Source: Actinomycetes bacterium (lineage in GTDB: Bacteria > Actinomycetota > Acidimicrobiia > Acidimicrobiales > Ilumatobacteraceae). Taken from it: DNA of 64,000 bases. Below the pieces are notes generated by a model. It was not told the DNA's origin. It made no database searches and was given only the letters and a program-made list of their open reading frames with translations. The DNA is taken from assembly GCA_021414085.1 (NCBI GenBank), contig JAIOPC010000005.1, forward strand, positions 1 through 64,000, in the 5' to 3' direction. The number at the start of each line of letters is the position of its first letter. The stretch's first letter is position 1. Positions 35,672 to 44,282 of this stretch are shown here, one piece after another. Made by a program: the position numbers and the translations under genes.

Positions 35672-36832
35672 TCAGTTACCCATGTTCGGAATCGGAGCGT
35701 AAAAACCGGTGATGTCGATGATGACGTGGGTAGAACCCGATTGGTCGCCGCCCCAGATCTTGATCGTGCGGTTTGATGCAATAGCAACGACCGCCGCGTT
35801 GGCGAGGTCGCTGGTTCCGTTGAAGTTGATGACTGAGGTGGTGAACGAGCCGGCGTCACCCGCCGTCACTGCGAGGAAGTTTGGCCCCGTGGTGCCCGAC
35901 ACGGTGATGTTGTAAGCGACCGCTGTCGCACCGGCAGGCACGACATCGAGCGCATTGACGGCGCCCGCTCCATCATGTCCGTCCTTGATGCTGACGACCT
36001 TGTTGGTGTTGGGGGCCAGCAGCCCACTGCTCGCGTACGCGGGGTTACGCGAGTCGAACACTCGCGCCGGTGGGATTGGATAGAAGACCGTGCCGGTTGC
36101 CGCGGCAGTTGCTGGCACTTGGTACAGCACCTCCACGCCACAGATGACGTGGTCGGCAAGGGCGGCATTCGTCATGGTGATGTGCACGCTGTGGAAGCGA
36201 TGCGTGGTGGGAAAGAAACCAAAGCTTCCCGTGATCTCACCCAGGTTGTCGGCACTTGCCAGCACGAACTCGCCGCTTGCCGTGGACGTAGAAAAGGAAG
36301 TGACAGTGGACTCGGTTCGAGTCACGACGCCGAAAGAAGAGTTGAGATCCGAGCGAAACAAAGAGATGGTCATGTCCCCCGCGTCGGAATCCTCGCCGAA
36401 GGCGATGATCTGTTTGATGCGGGCACCGTCGGGCAACTCGATAGGCGCGGTCACTTCGGTGCCGGAGCCAGCCGACCCCGACGACGGATAGAAGCAGGAA
36501 TAGCCAGATCGAAAGGTGACGAGGTCGGCGTCGAGACCCGAATCCTGGGAAGGGGTGAATCCGGTTCCCGGAATGAACTTCGTCAGAATGGTCGGGTCGT
36601 AGTTGCTGCTACCGGTGACGATCGGAGCGAAGCCTTCGCCACCGCCCGCAGCCGGCGCCGGCGCTTCCGGGCCCTCATCGACGTAGGGAATGCCCGGCAC
36701 CGCCGGGTCGGCGGGCGGGCCACCCTCGCCCTCGCCAGCAAGCGACGCCGTCGCCCAACCGCCAAAGGCGGCGACGGTAACCATCACCGCAACGGTGATC
36801 TTTGAGTATCGGCTGCTGATGATGAATCCCAC
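35672..36832 (-). CDS. Secreted beta-rich protein with an actinobacterial surface-domain C-terminus
   Basis: The 386-residue product starts at the GTG at 36832, which has GGGAGG 6 nt upstream and begins a clean signal peptide (KITVAVMVTVAAFGG, cleavage near ASLAGE). The longer frame to 36970 overlaps the divergent gene. The N-terminal half resembles a jelly-roll-like domain with a Cys pair. The C-terminal half (about 255-386) is the domain often seen in actinobacterial exoproteins: PARVFDSRNP, GATAVAYNITVSGTTGPNFLAV, then a final HVIIDITGFYAP. A likely role is cell-surface or matrix binding; no enzyme motif is seen. Confidence 0.8.
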   Translation of the reverse strand: MGFIISSRYSKITVAVMVTVAAFGGWATASLAGEGEGGPPADPAVPGIPYVDEGPEAPAPAAGGGEGFAPIVTGSSNYDPTILTKFIPGTGFTPSQDSGLDADLVTFRSGYSCFYPSSGSAGSGTEVTAPIELPDGARIKQIIAFGEDSDAGDMTISLFRSDLNSSFGVVTRTESTVTSFSTSTASGEFVLASADNLGEITGSFGFFPTTHRFHSVHITMTNAALADHVICGVEVLYQVPATAAATGTVFYPIPPARVFDSRNPAYASSGLLAPNTNKVVSIKDGHDGAGAVNALDVVPAGATAVAYNITVSGTTGPNFLAVTAGDAGSFTTSVINFNGTSDLANAAVVAIASNRTIKIWGGDQSGSTHVIIDITGFYAPIPNMGN

Positions 36833-36838
36833 GTCTGG

Positions 36839-36844
36839 CCTCCC
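36839..36844 (-). promoter_or_regulatory. Shine-Dalgarno deciding the GTG start at 36832
   Basis: On the minus strand GGGAGG lies 6 nt before the GTG at 36832, which is also where the signal peptide begins. Confidence 0.7.
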
Positions 36845-36914
36845 GCTGCGAACGACCCCACGTAGGATCGATGATCGACGGATCATATTGCACGAGCGAG
36901 AGAGTGACGATGCG

Positions 36915-37934
36915 ATGAAAGTTGACGGGGGCATCAATGGCAACCTGCGCAATGCAGGCGAGCAGGCCAAGGAACTAGAGGCGGCTGGCTACAGCGGCGC
37001 CTGGTCGTTCGAGACGGCGCACGATCCGTTCTTGCCACTGCTGCTGGCGGCGGAACACACAGAGACGCTCGAGATCGGCACGTCGATCGCGGTTGCGTTC
37101 GCGCGCAACCCGATGACGCTGGCGCAGATCGCATGGGACCTGCAGGCGTACTCGAAGGGGCGCTTCGTGCTCGGCCTCGGCAGTCAGATCAAGCCGCACA
37201 TCACCAAGCGCTTCAGCATGGAATGGAGCCACCCTGCTGCGCGTATGCGCGAGATGATCCTCGCCATTCGCGCGATCTGGGACACGTGGGAGAACGGCAC
37301 TCCGCTTGCGTTTCGTGGCGAGTTCTACACGCACACGCTGATGACGCCGTTCTTCTCGCCCGACCGTGCCGATCTTGCGGGCTTTGGGGTGCCGAAGATC
37401 TTTCTCGCTGGCGTCGGTGAGTTGATGACTGAAACCGCGGGCGAGGTGTGCGACGGGTTCATCTGTCACGGCTTTACCACCGAGCGCTACCTGCGCGAGG
37501 TCACGCTGCCGGCGCTCGCGCGCGGTCGCGCGAAGGCAGGCAAGACGATGGAGGGCTTCGAAATCGCTGGGCCTAGTTTCGTGGTCACCGGCAACGACGC
37601 GAAGGAGAAGGCGGCCGCCGACAGCGGCACGCGCCAGCAGATCGCGTTCTACGGATCGACACCTTCATATAAGGGCGTGCTCGAACTGCACGGTTGGAAC
37701 GGATTGCACGAGGAACTGAACGCGCTCTCCAAGAAGGGCGGCTGGGCCGAGATGGGCACACTCATCACCGACGAGATCCTGAATACGTTCGCAGTTGTAG
37801 GAGAGCCCGAAGAGATCGCTCCGGAGTTGCACCGCCGCTACGGCGACGTCATCAATCGCATCAGCTTCTACGCGCCGTACAAGGCCGACCCCGCACGCTG
37901 GTCCAAGGTGCTCGCAGCCCTCAAGTCCGCCTGA
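36915..37934 (+). CDS. LLM class F420-dependent oxidoreductase
   Basis: A 339-residue luciferase-like (beta/alpha)8 enzyme. It shows AKELEAAGYSGAWSFETAHDPFLPL, IEIGTSIAVAF-type sequence, NPMTLAQIAWDLQAYSKGRFVLGLG and a C-terminal region ending in AALKSA. The NPM..A....DL..S.GR..LGLG signature is typical of F420-dependent actinobacterial members such as TIGR03617-type proteins. Substrate unknown. The ATG at 36915 is chosen because it gives the normal start (KVDGGI); the frame upstream overlaps the divergent signal peptide. Confidence 0.9.
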   Translation: MKVDGGINGNLRNAGEQAKELEAAGYSGAWSFETAHDPFLPLLLAAEHTETLEIGTSIAVAFARNPMTLAQIAWDLQAYSKGRFVLGLGSQIKPHITKRFSMEWSHPAARMREMILAIRAIWDTWENGTPLAFRGEFYTHTLMTPFFSPDRADLAGFGVPKIFLAGVGELMTETAGEVCDGFICHGFTTERYLREVTLPALARGRAKAGKTMEGFEIAGPSFVVTGNDAKEKAAADSGTRQQIAFYGSTPSYKGVLELHGWNGLHEELNALSKKGGWAEMGTLITDEILNTFAVVGEPEEIAPELHRRYGDVINRISFYAPYKADPARWSKVLAALKSA

Positions 37935-37939
37935 CCACA

Positions 37940-37958
37940 CCCCCACTGCGGGGGGTTT
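37940..37958 (+). terminator. Possible rho-independent terminator of the LLM gene
   Basis: CCCCC, loop ACTGC, GGGGG, then GTTT: a 5-bp GC stem with a very short T run, 6 nt after the LLM stop. Confidence 0.4.
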
Positions 37959-37968
37959 GCTGCACCCT

Positions 37969-38021
37969 GGGGTTTCGTGCCCGCAAGCGTGCACGAAACC
38001 CCCCGAGTGCACGAAACCCCC
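37969..38021. repeat. Inverted plus direct repeats that allow two competing hairpins
   Basis: GGGGTTTCGTGC (37969-37980) is the exact complement of GCACGAAACCCC, which occurs twice in tandem (37991-38002 and 38009-38020, period 18). The left arm can pair with either copy, giving alternative 12-bp hairpins with loops of 10 or 28 nt. There is no T run. It lies between the LLM gene and the LexA-type box. Confidence 0.75.
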
Positions 38022-38032
38022 GACAGGAGATA

Positions 38033-38044
38033 GAACGTTCGTTC
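38033..38044 (+). promoter_or_regulatory. LexA (SOS) box candidate at the helicase promoter
   Basis: GAACGTTCGTTC fits the Gram-positive/actinobacterial LexA consensus GAAC-N4-GTTC, followed by the preferred G. A -10-like TATGGT follows at 38047-38052 and the ATG is at 38059, so a repressor here would cover the promoter and the transcript may be leaderless. Confidence 0.65.
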
Positions 38045-38058
38045 GGTATGGTTGCCGG

Positions 38059-40641
38059 ATGAGCGTTGATCGGGGTCCCGCGCTGCTGGGGCGGAACGCA
38101 ATTGTGGCTCCCGGGCAGGCCGCGCCGCCGGCTTGGGCGGACGCAGCAAGAGTCGTGATCGAGATGCCGGCTGCCGGACTCGTCGAGCAGCTTCGCGACG
38201 CAGCGCTCGTTCGTGCCGGGATGGTGTATGAAGTGTCCCCAACGGTTGACCCTCTGGTGCAAGAGCCGTTCCGAAGCGACCTCGCCCTGCACACAGTCGG
38301 TCCACGCGTGCGCTTCAACCGCGAGCTGTTGCAGCATCTTGTGTACGCCAACTCGGTCGATTGTCGCGGCGGCACGGCCTGGCCGCTGAAAGACCGCGCG
38401 ATCGCACTCGGCGCGAAACCCGTCAGCGATGGCGTCGGCGACATCCAGCTCCGCGACGGCACGCGTGCGTGGCTCGATGGTGGCCCGACGCGCTTCACGC
38501 CGGCAGTCGACGGTGTAGCCGTACTTCACCGCGTTGCCATCGAGCACGGCTCACTGCGAACACCAATCAGCAACGACTCCAGCGCCGATCTCGCGCACGA
38601 CCAACTGGAAGCGGTAACCCACGATGGTGGTGCGGCGCGCATCATCGCCCCGGCCGGTTCGGGCAAGACGCGCGTGCTCACCGAACGCGCGCGCCACTTG
38701 GTGCAGCAATGGCAACTGCCGCCGTCGGCGGTGACGTTGATCGCGTTCAACAAGCGCGCGCAAGAAGAGATCGCCGCCCGCACCACCGACCTGCCCGGAT
38801 TGCAAGTACGCACGCTCAACGCAATCGCACTCGCCATCATCAACGGCTCTTCGCCGTTCGCCAAGCAACCGCAGCGGCTCGCGACGATCGACGAGCCCGA
38901 GGTTCGGCGGCTGATCGGCAAGCTGGTCAAGTTCCCGCGCGTACGTAACGCCGACCCAGTCGCAACATGGATCGAAGCGTTGTCGCTCGCTCGTCTCGGC
39001 CTGGTCGATCCGGCGAAGGTGGAGTCGCGCTACGACGGTGAGGTCGACGGTTTCGCCGACGCCTACGCCCGCTACCGCGAGACACTCGCTCGCCAAGGCC
39101 AGGTCGACTTCGACGAACAGATTGTGCGCGCCATCGAGTTGCTGCTGCGCGATCCCGAAGCCCGCGCCGCCGCGCAACGGTCGTGCCGACTACTGCTCGT
39201 CGACGAATTCCAAGACCTCACGCCTGCGCACGTGCTGCTCGTGCGTCTGCTCGCTGGCCCCGATGCCGCCGTGTTCGGTGTCGGCGACGACGACCAGACG
39301 ATCTACGGCTACAACGGCGCCGACCCAGCGTGGCTGATCGAATTCGGCGACATGTTTCCTGGGGCCGGTGCACACCCGCTGGAGGTCAACTACCGCTGCC
39401 CCGCCGGTGTCGTGCGCGCCGCCGACACCCTGCTGCGCCACAACCGGCGCCGTGTTGCGAAGGTCATTCGCGCGCAGCACACCGATCGCGATGGATTTAT
39501 GGTCGCCCCATCAACCGGCAACTCGGTGGCGCTCACGCTGCAGGCGGTACAGACCGCGATCGCCGCTGGGTCGCTGCCACAAGACATCGCTGTGCTCACC
39601 AGAGTCAACTCGTTGCAGGCGCCAGTGCAAGTCGCGCTGCGCAGCGCAAGCATTCCGACCACCGGCGGCGTTGGCAGCGAATTCCTCGAACGCACTGCCG
39701 TACGCGCAACGCTGGCGTGGCTGCGGCTGGCGCGAGCCACCGGCGAGTTCTCGGCCGCCGACGTTGGTGAAGCGCTGCGTCGGCCGTCGCGCCCGCTGCA
39801 CCCGCGCATTGCGGGCTGGGTCGGCGAGCAGACATCGCTGGTCGGTCTGCGGCGCCTCGCCACGCGGATCACAACGGAGAAGGACTCCATCACGGTCGAT
39901 CAGTTCGCGGCCGACATCGACAAGTTGCAGCAGTTGGTCCGCAGCGGCGGCACCACCGAACAGCTGCTATCGACAGTGCGCGATTCGTTCGGGCTCGCAT
40001 CGAGCATCGCCAAGCTCGACGCTCATCGCCACGGCATGAACCGGACTGCGCAGAACGACGACCTGACCGCACTCGCACAACTCGCGGCATTGCAGCCGGA
40101 CCCGAAGGCCTTCGAGCCTTGGTTGCGAACCGCGCTCGCGGCACGATCGGATGCCGAGGGCGTCACACTCGCGACCGTGCATCGCGTAAAGGGCCAAGAG
40201 TGGCCGTTTGTCGTCGTGCATCACGCGGACGCCGACCAGTTTCCACACCGTCTCGCCGACGATGTCGAGGAGGAGCGTCGGCTCTTCCATGTCGCGATCA
40301 CACGCGCCTCTCGCGATGTCTTGGTGGTGCCATCGGATAAGCCGTCGCCCTTCATCAGCGACTGCAGTACCGAGCCGAGCGCGAAGGTGGAACCACCGCC
40401 GGCGGCCAAGGTCGCAAGAACGGCCGACACTCCCCTGTTCGAGGAACTCCGCGCGCTGCGCACGGTTCTCGCGGCCGGCAAACCAGCCTTCATTGTGTTC
40501 GCCGACTCGGTGCTGCGCGACATTGCCGCTGCGCGGCCGGCGTCGCTCGATCAACTCGCCGCGATCAAGGGGCTCGGGCCAACGAAGCTGCAGCAGTACG
40601 GCGCCGCGATTCTGGAAGCCGTCGCGGCCAGTAAGAACTAG
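38059..40641 (+). CDS. UvrD2-like superfamily I DNA helicase with HRDC domain and extra N-terminal domain
   Basis: The product is an 860-residue UvrD/PcrA-type 3'-5' helicase. An unrecognised N-terminal domain (about 1-175) precedes the helicase core: DQLEAVTHD and Walker A APAGSGKT (about 197), Walker B LLVDEFQDLTPAH (about 378), GDDDQTIYGYNGADP (about 415), NYRCP, and VHRVKGQEWPFVVV (about 705). The C-terminus (about 785-860, LFEELRALR to ALDQLAAIKGLGPTKLQQYG-like sequence) is an HRDC domain, as in mycobacterial UvrD2, which otherwise lacks the N-terminal part. ATG at 38059 is preferred over the longer frame because the promoter and LexA-type box end just before it. Likely role: DNA repair under SOS control. 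Confidence 0.9.
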   Translation: MSVDRGPALLGRNAIVAPGQAAPPAWADAARVVIEMPAAGLVEQLRDAALVRAGMVYEVSPTVDPLVQEPFRSDLALHTVGPRVRFNRELLQHLVYANSVDCRGGTAWPLKDRAIALGAKPVSDGVGDIQLRDGTRAWLDGGPTRFTPAVDGVAVLHRVAIEHGSLRTPISNDSSADLAHDQLEAVTHDGGAARIIAPAGSGKTRVLTERARHLVQQWQLPPSAVTLIAFNKRAQEEIAARTTDLPGLQVRTLNAIALAIINGSSPFAKQPQRLATIDEPEVRRLIGKLVKFPRVRNADPVATWIEALSLARLGLVDPAKVESRYDGEVDGFADAYARYRETLARQGQVDFDEQIVRAIELLLRDPEARAAAQRSCRLLLVDEFQDLTPAHVLLVRLLAGPDAAVFGVGDDDQTIYGYNGADPAWLIEFGDMFPGAGAHPLEVNYRCPAGVVRAADTLLRHNRRRVAKVIRAQHTDRDGFMVAPSTGNSVALTLQAVQTAIAAGSLPQDIAVLTRVNSLQAPVQVALRSASIPTTGGVGSEFLERTAVRATLAWLRLARATGEFSAADVGEALRRPSRPLHPRIAGWVGEQTSLVGLRRLATRITTEKDSITVDQFAADIDKLQQLVRSGGTTEQLLSTVRDSFGLASSIAKLDAHRHGMNRTAQNDDLTALAQLAALQPDPKAFEPWLRTALAARSDAEGVTLATVHRVKGQEWPFVVVHHADADQFPHRLADDVEEERRLFHVAITRASRDVLVVPSDKPSPFISDCSTEPSAKVEPPPAAKVARTADTPLFEELRALRTVLAAGKPAFIVFADSVLRDIAAARPASLDQLAAIKGLGPTKLQQYGAAILEAVAASKN

Positions 40642-40645
40642 CCCG

Positions 40646-41689
<1,044 letters not shown>

Positions 41690-41711
41690 CACCTGAAGGA
41701 TGCCAGAAATT

Positions 41712-41726
41712 GAGTATCCAGTACTC
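41712..41726. promoter_or_regulatory. Small inverted repeat in a divergent promoter region
   Basis: GAGTA-N5-TACTC lies in the 101-nt gap between the HDAC-like gene and the lipoprotein gene. It could be an operator half-site pair; nothing else supports it. Confidence 0.25.
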
Positions 41727-41790
41727 ATGCCGAGACGACCGAAAACCGTCACGATGAGCCAGCACGCCAGCCCATCCACGAAAGGCAACC

Positions 41791-42492
41791 ATGAAAGGCA
41801 AGCAAGTGAAGCTTTCGCAGCGCATCGGTAGGAGAATCAAACTCGCAGGTTTCGTCCTGCCCATCACGCTCGTCTCCTGTGGCAACGACGACGCCGCGCT
41901 ACCTGGGCAAACCGCTACGCCGGCCGTCACTGTGCCAGGAGCGACGGCACCGGCGGTCCCCGACACGGTTGCGAGTTCGTCCGGGAGCGTCGCGGCCGAT
42001 GACTCCTGCCACGTCGACATCACGGGCGACGTGACCGCATCGTTCGACTCGCCCGGCGGCTTCTCCAACATCAGTTATGGCCCGTGGGTACCCAACACGA
42101 GCGGCACGGTGATGGGTATCGCGCTCGACGACACCTTCTTCATCATGAATTGTCAAGGACCCGACGACCAGTTGGTGACGATCAGCCTCGGCCTCGATCA
42201 GCACCTGCCGATGGCTCCCGCAACCTTTCCGATCCGCAAGGCCGACAACATCTTTGGTGGTTACGACTCAAACCCGCCAGTGATTCAGGTGTCGCCGTAC
42301 ATCGGTTCCGGTGACTTCTTCTGGGCCGTTTCGGCCGACAGTGTGTTCACGATCACCGAGTTCGATGCCGAGCACATCGCTGGCAATTTCCAGTTCTACG
42401 TCAGCGAAGCCAAGAACGACATCGTGACGGACTCGCTGCCAGCCAAGACGGCTGTGATTACGGGAACGTTCAACCTCAAGAACCCGAACTAA
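41791..42492 (+). CDS. Lipoprotein of unknown function
   Basis: This encodes 233 residues. A basic N-terminus, a hydrophobic stretch and a lipobox-like LVSC (Cys 30) indicate a lipoprotein, followed by a Pro/Thr/Val-rich tether to about residue 70 and a compact beta-rich domain with two Cys (DSCHVDITGDV and FIMNCQG) that could form a disulfide. I do not recognise the family. It is convergent with the fatty-acyl-AMP ligase. Confidence 0.72.
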   Translation: MKGKQVKLSQRIGRRIKLAGFVLPITLVSCGNDDAALPGQTATPAVTVPGATAPAVPDTVASSSGSVAADDSCHVDITGDVTASFDSPGGFSNISYGPWVPNTSGTVMGIALDDTFFIMNCQGPDDQLVTISLGLDQHLPMAPATFPIRKADNIFGGYDSNPPVIQVSPYIGSGDFFWAVSADSVFTITEFDAEHIAGNFQFYVSEAKNDIVTDSLPAKTAVITGTFNLKNPN

Positions 42493-42508
42493 CCGCCAAC
42501 GCCGGCGG
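42493..42508. terminator. Possible bidirectional terminator hairpin
   Basis: CCGCC-N6-GGCGG fills the 18-nt space between two convergent genes. The stem is short and has no T run, so this is weak. Confidence 0.3.
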
Positions 42509-42510
42509 CG

Positions 42511-44226
42511 CTAAACCAGTTCGAGTTCTTCGGCCAGATACAGCTCACGGCACTTGGCACGCTGCAGCTTGCCCGACGAGGTCTTGGGCAACGTGCCGGC
42601 CTTTACCAAGATCACGTCGCGCGGTGGCAGACCGCAAACATCGATTGTGCGCTGGTGTATGTCGTGGCGCGCCGTGTCGAGGTCGTCGGCGGCGAGGAGT
42701 GCGGGTCGCACCTCTGCGACAACGACCACGCTCTCCTTGCCCTTGTAACCCTCAACGCCAAACGAGATGACGTTGCCAGCGCGCACGCCATCGACCTGTG
42801 CAACGGTTCGCTCGATGTCCTCCGGAAACACGTTGCGGCCGCCAACGATGATTACGTCCTTGATCCGACCGCACAACACCAACTCACCATCGACGATGTA
42901 CGCCAAGTCGCCCGTACATAGCCAACCATCGCGGAACAGCGCGGCCGTCGCATCCGGGCGCTTGTAGTAGCCGGGCGTCACCGAGGTGCCACGCAGCAGT
43001 AACTCGCCGACATGCCGCTCGGGAAGTTCCTCGTAGGTATCTGGGTGAACGACCTTCAACTCCAGCCCGGGCACGGCCTTGCCGAGCAACGGCAGCCTGC
43101 GCACATCAAGGTCCTCCGACGCATCGCTGAGCAGCAGCGGCTTGGCGACGCGCTCGCGCTCGAGGAACTCGCGGTCGACCGAGTCGACGACCATGCCACG
43201 GTGGCGTTTCGGGAAGGCTCCGCCGATCGCAACCTCGGCCATACCGAATGCGGGAAACACGCTGCCCGCCTTGAACCCGAACGGTTCAGCGGCGCGCACG
43301 AATGCCTCCACGGCGTTCGGATCGACCGGCTCGGCACCGCTGAGCGCCATCGTCAACTGCGACAGGTCGAGACCCTCCATCCGGCCCAACGCCCGAGTGG
43401 CGAGCACCCACGCGAAGTTCGGACCTGCCGTCGCCGTGCCGCCCCAATCGCTGATCCACTGCATCCAGTTTCCTGGCTTGGCCAAAAAGTCCTGCGGCGC
43501 GGCCTGCACGAGCTGCACGCCACGCGTCATGGGCAAGGCAAGAAACCCGACCAACCCCATGTCGTGATACAGCGGCAACCAGCTGACCATCACTTCGTCG
43601 AGCGTCAATTCCGCCGCTGCGCAGCTGGCATCGAGGTTGGCGCGCAGCACGCGGTCGGGGATCATCACGCCCTTGGGCTCGCTGGTGGAGCCGCTCGTGT
43701 ATTGCAAGATCACCAGGCGCTCGGCGTCGTGATTGGGGCGCACCCACCGGTCGGCGTTCGGAACGCCCGCGCCACCCGGCAGCACCGCCGCCATCGGCTC
43801 GATCGGCGGATCGTTCGGGCCGGCCTCGTACAGCGCTGCCAGCATCTCGTCGATCAGAATCAACTTCGCGTCGCCGTGCTGAATGCGCGCCCGCGTGCTT
43901 TCGACGAAGGCATCGAGCGAACCCATCCGCATCGGAAGCGGCAACACCATGCTGGCCATACCAGCCAGCCAGCAGCCCTGAACAATCGTCATCAACGACC
44001 GCGACGTCGGCCCCAGGATGGCGACGTGATCACCAGGCACCAATCCGCGCGCCTGCAGCGCCGCAGCGACGACGCGTGCCTCTTCGTGGATCTGCGCCCA
44101 CGGCACGAATGAATCGCCCTCGGCAGCGGGCGCCACGCTGTGGCCGACAAAGCGCACTCCGGTCGGCCGGTCGGCGGCTGCGATCAGTCGGTCGATGATC
44201 GAATCTGTGTCGGCACTCACTGGCAT
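42511..44226 (-). CDS. Fatty-acyl-AMP ligase (FadD32-like adenylating enzyme)
   Basis: A 571-residue ANL-superfamily enzyme: ATP-binding LQYTSGSTSEPKGVMIP (about 175-190), the FAAL-type VSWLPLYHDMGLVGFLALPM, AFGMAEVAIGG, YIVDGELVLCGRIKDVIIVGGRNVFPEDIE and the C-terminal Lys in LPKTSSGKLQRAKCRELY. The WLPLYHDMGL motif and the overall pattern favour acyl-AMP ligases that load acyl carrier proteins over acyl-CoA synthetases. No polyketide synthase or ACP gene is adjacent, so the partner is elsewhere. Start is MPVSAD at 44226; the frame further upstream overlaps leuS. Confidence 0.9.
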   Translation of the reverse strand: MPVSADTDSIIDRLIAAADRPTGVRFVGHSVAPAAEGDSFVPWAQIHEEARVVAAALQARGLVPGDHVAILGPTSRSLMTIVQGCWLAGMASMVLPLPMRMGSLDAFVESTRARIQHGDAKLILIDEMLAALYEAGPNDPPIEPMAAVLPGGAGVPNADRWVRPNHDAERLVILQYTSGSTSEPKGVMIPDRVLRANLDASCAAAELTLDEVMVSWLPLYHDMGLVGFLALPMTRGVQLVQAAPQDFLAKPGNWMQWISDWGGTATAGPNFAWVLATRALGRMEGLDLSQLTMALSGAEPVDPNAVEAFVRAAEPFGFKAGSVFPAFGMAEVAIGGAFPKRHRGMVVDSVDREFLERERVAKPLLLSDASEDLDVRRLPLLGKAVPGLELKVVHPDTYEELPERHVGELLLRGTSVTPGYYKRPDATAALFRDGWLCTGDLAYIVDGELVLCGRIKDVIIVGGRNVFPEDIERTVAQVDGVRAGNVISFGVEGYKGKESVVVVAEVRPALLAADDLDTARHDIHQRTIDVCGLPPRDVILVKAGTLPKTSSGKLQRAKCRELYLAEELELV

Positions 44227-44282
44227 ACGGCAACGGTAATGCCCCGCCCTCAAGCCACCCTCACCCGTAGAATCTGCAAACC

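Noticed and set aside
37969-38021. CRISPR array or insertion-sequence end
   Set aside because: There are only two direct copies plus one inverted arm, and no transposase or cas gene is near.
43012-44112. 366-codon plus-strand ORF
   Set aside because: It is antisense to the acyl-AMP ligase, His/Arg-rich and lacks family motifs.
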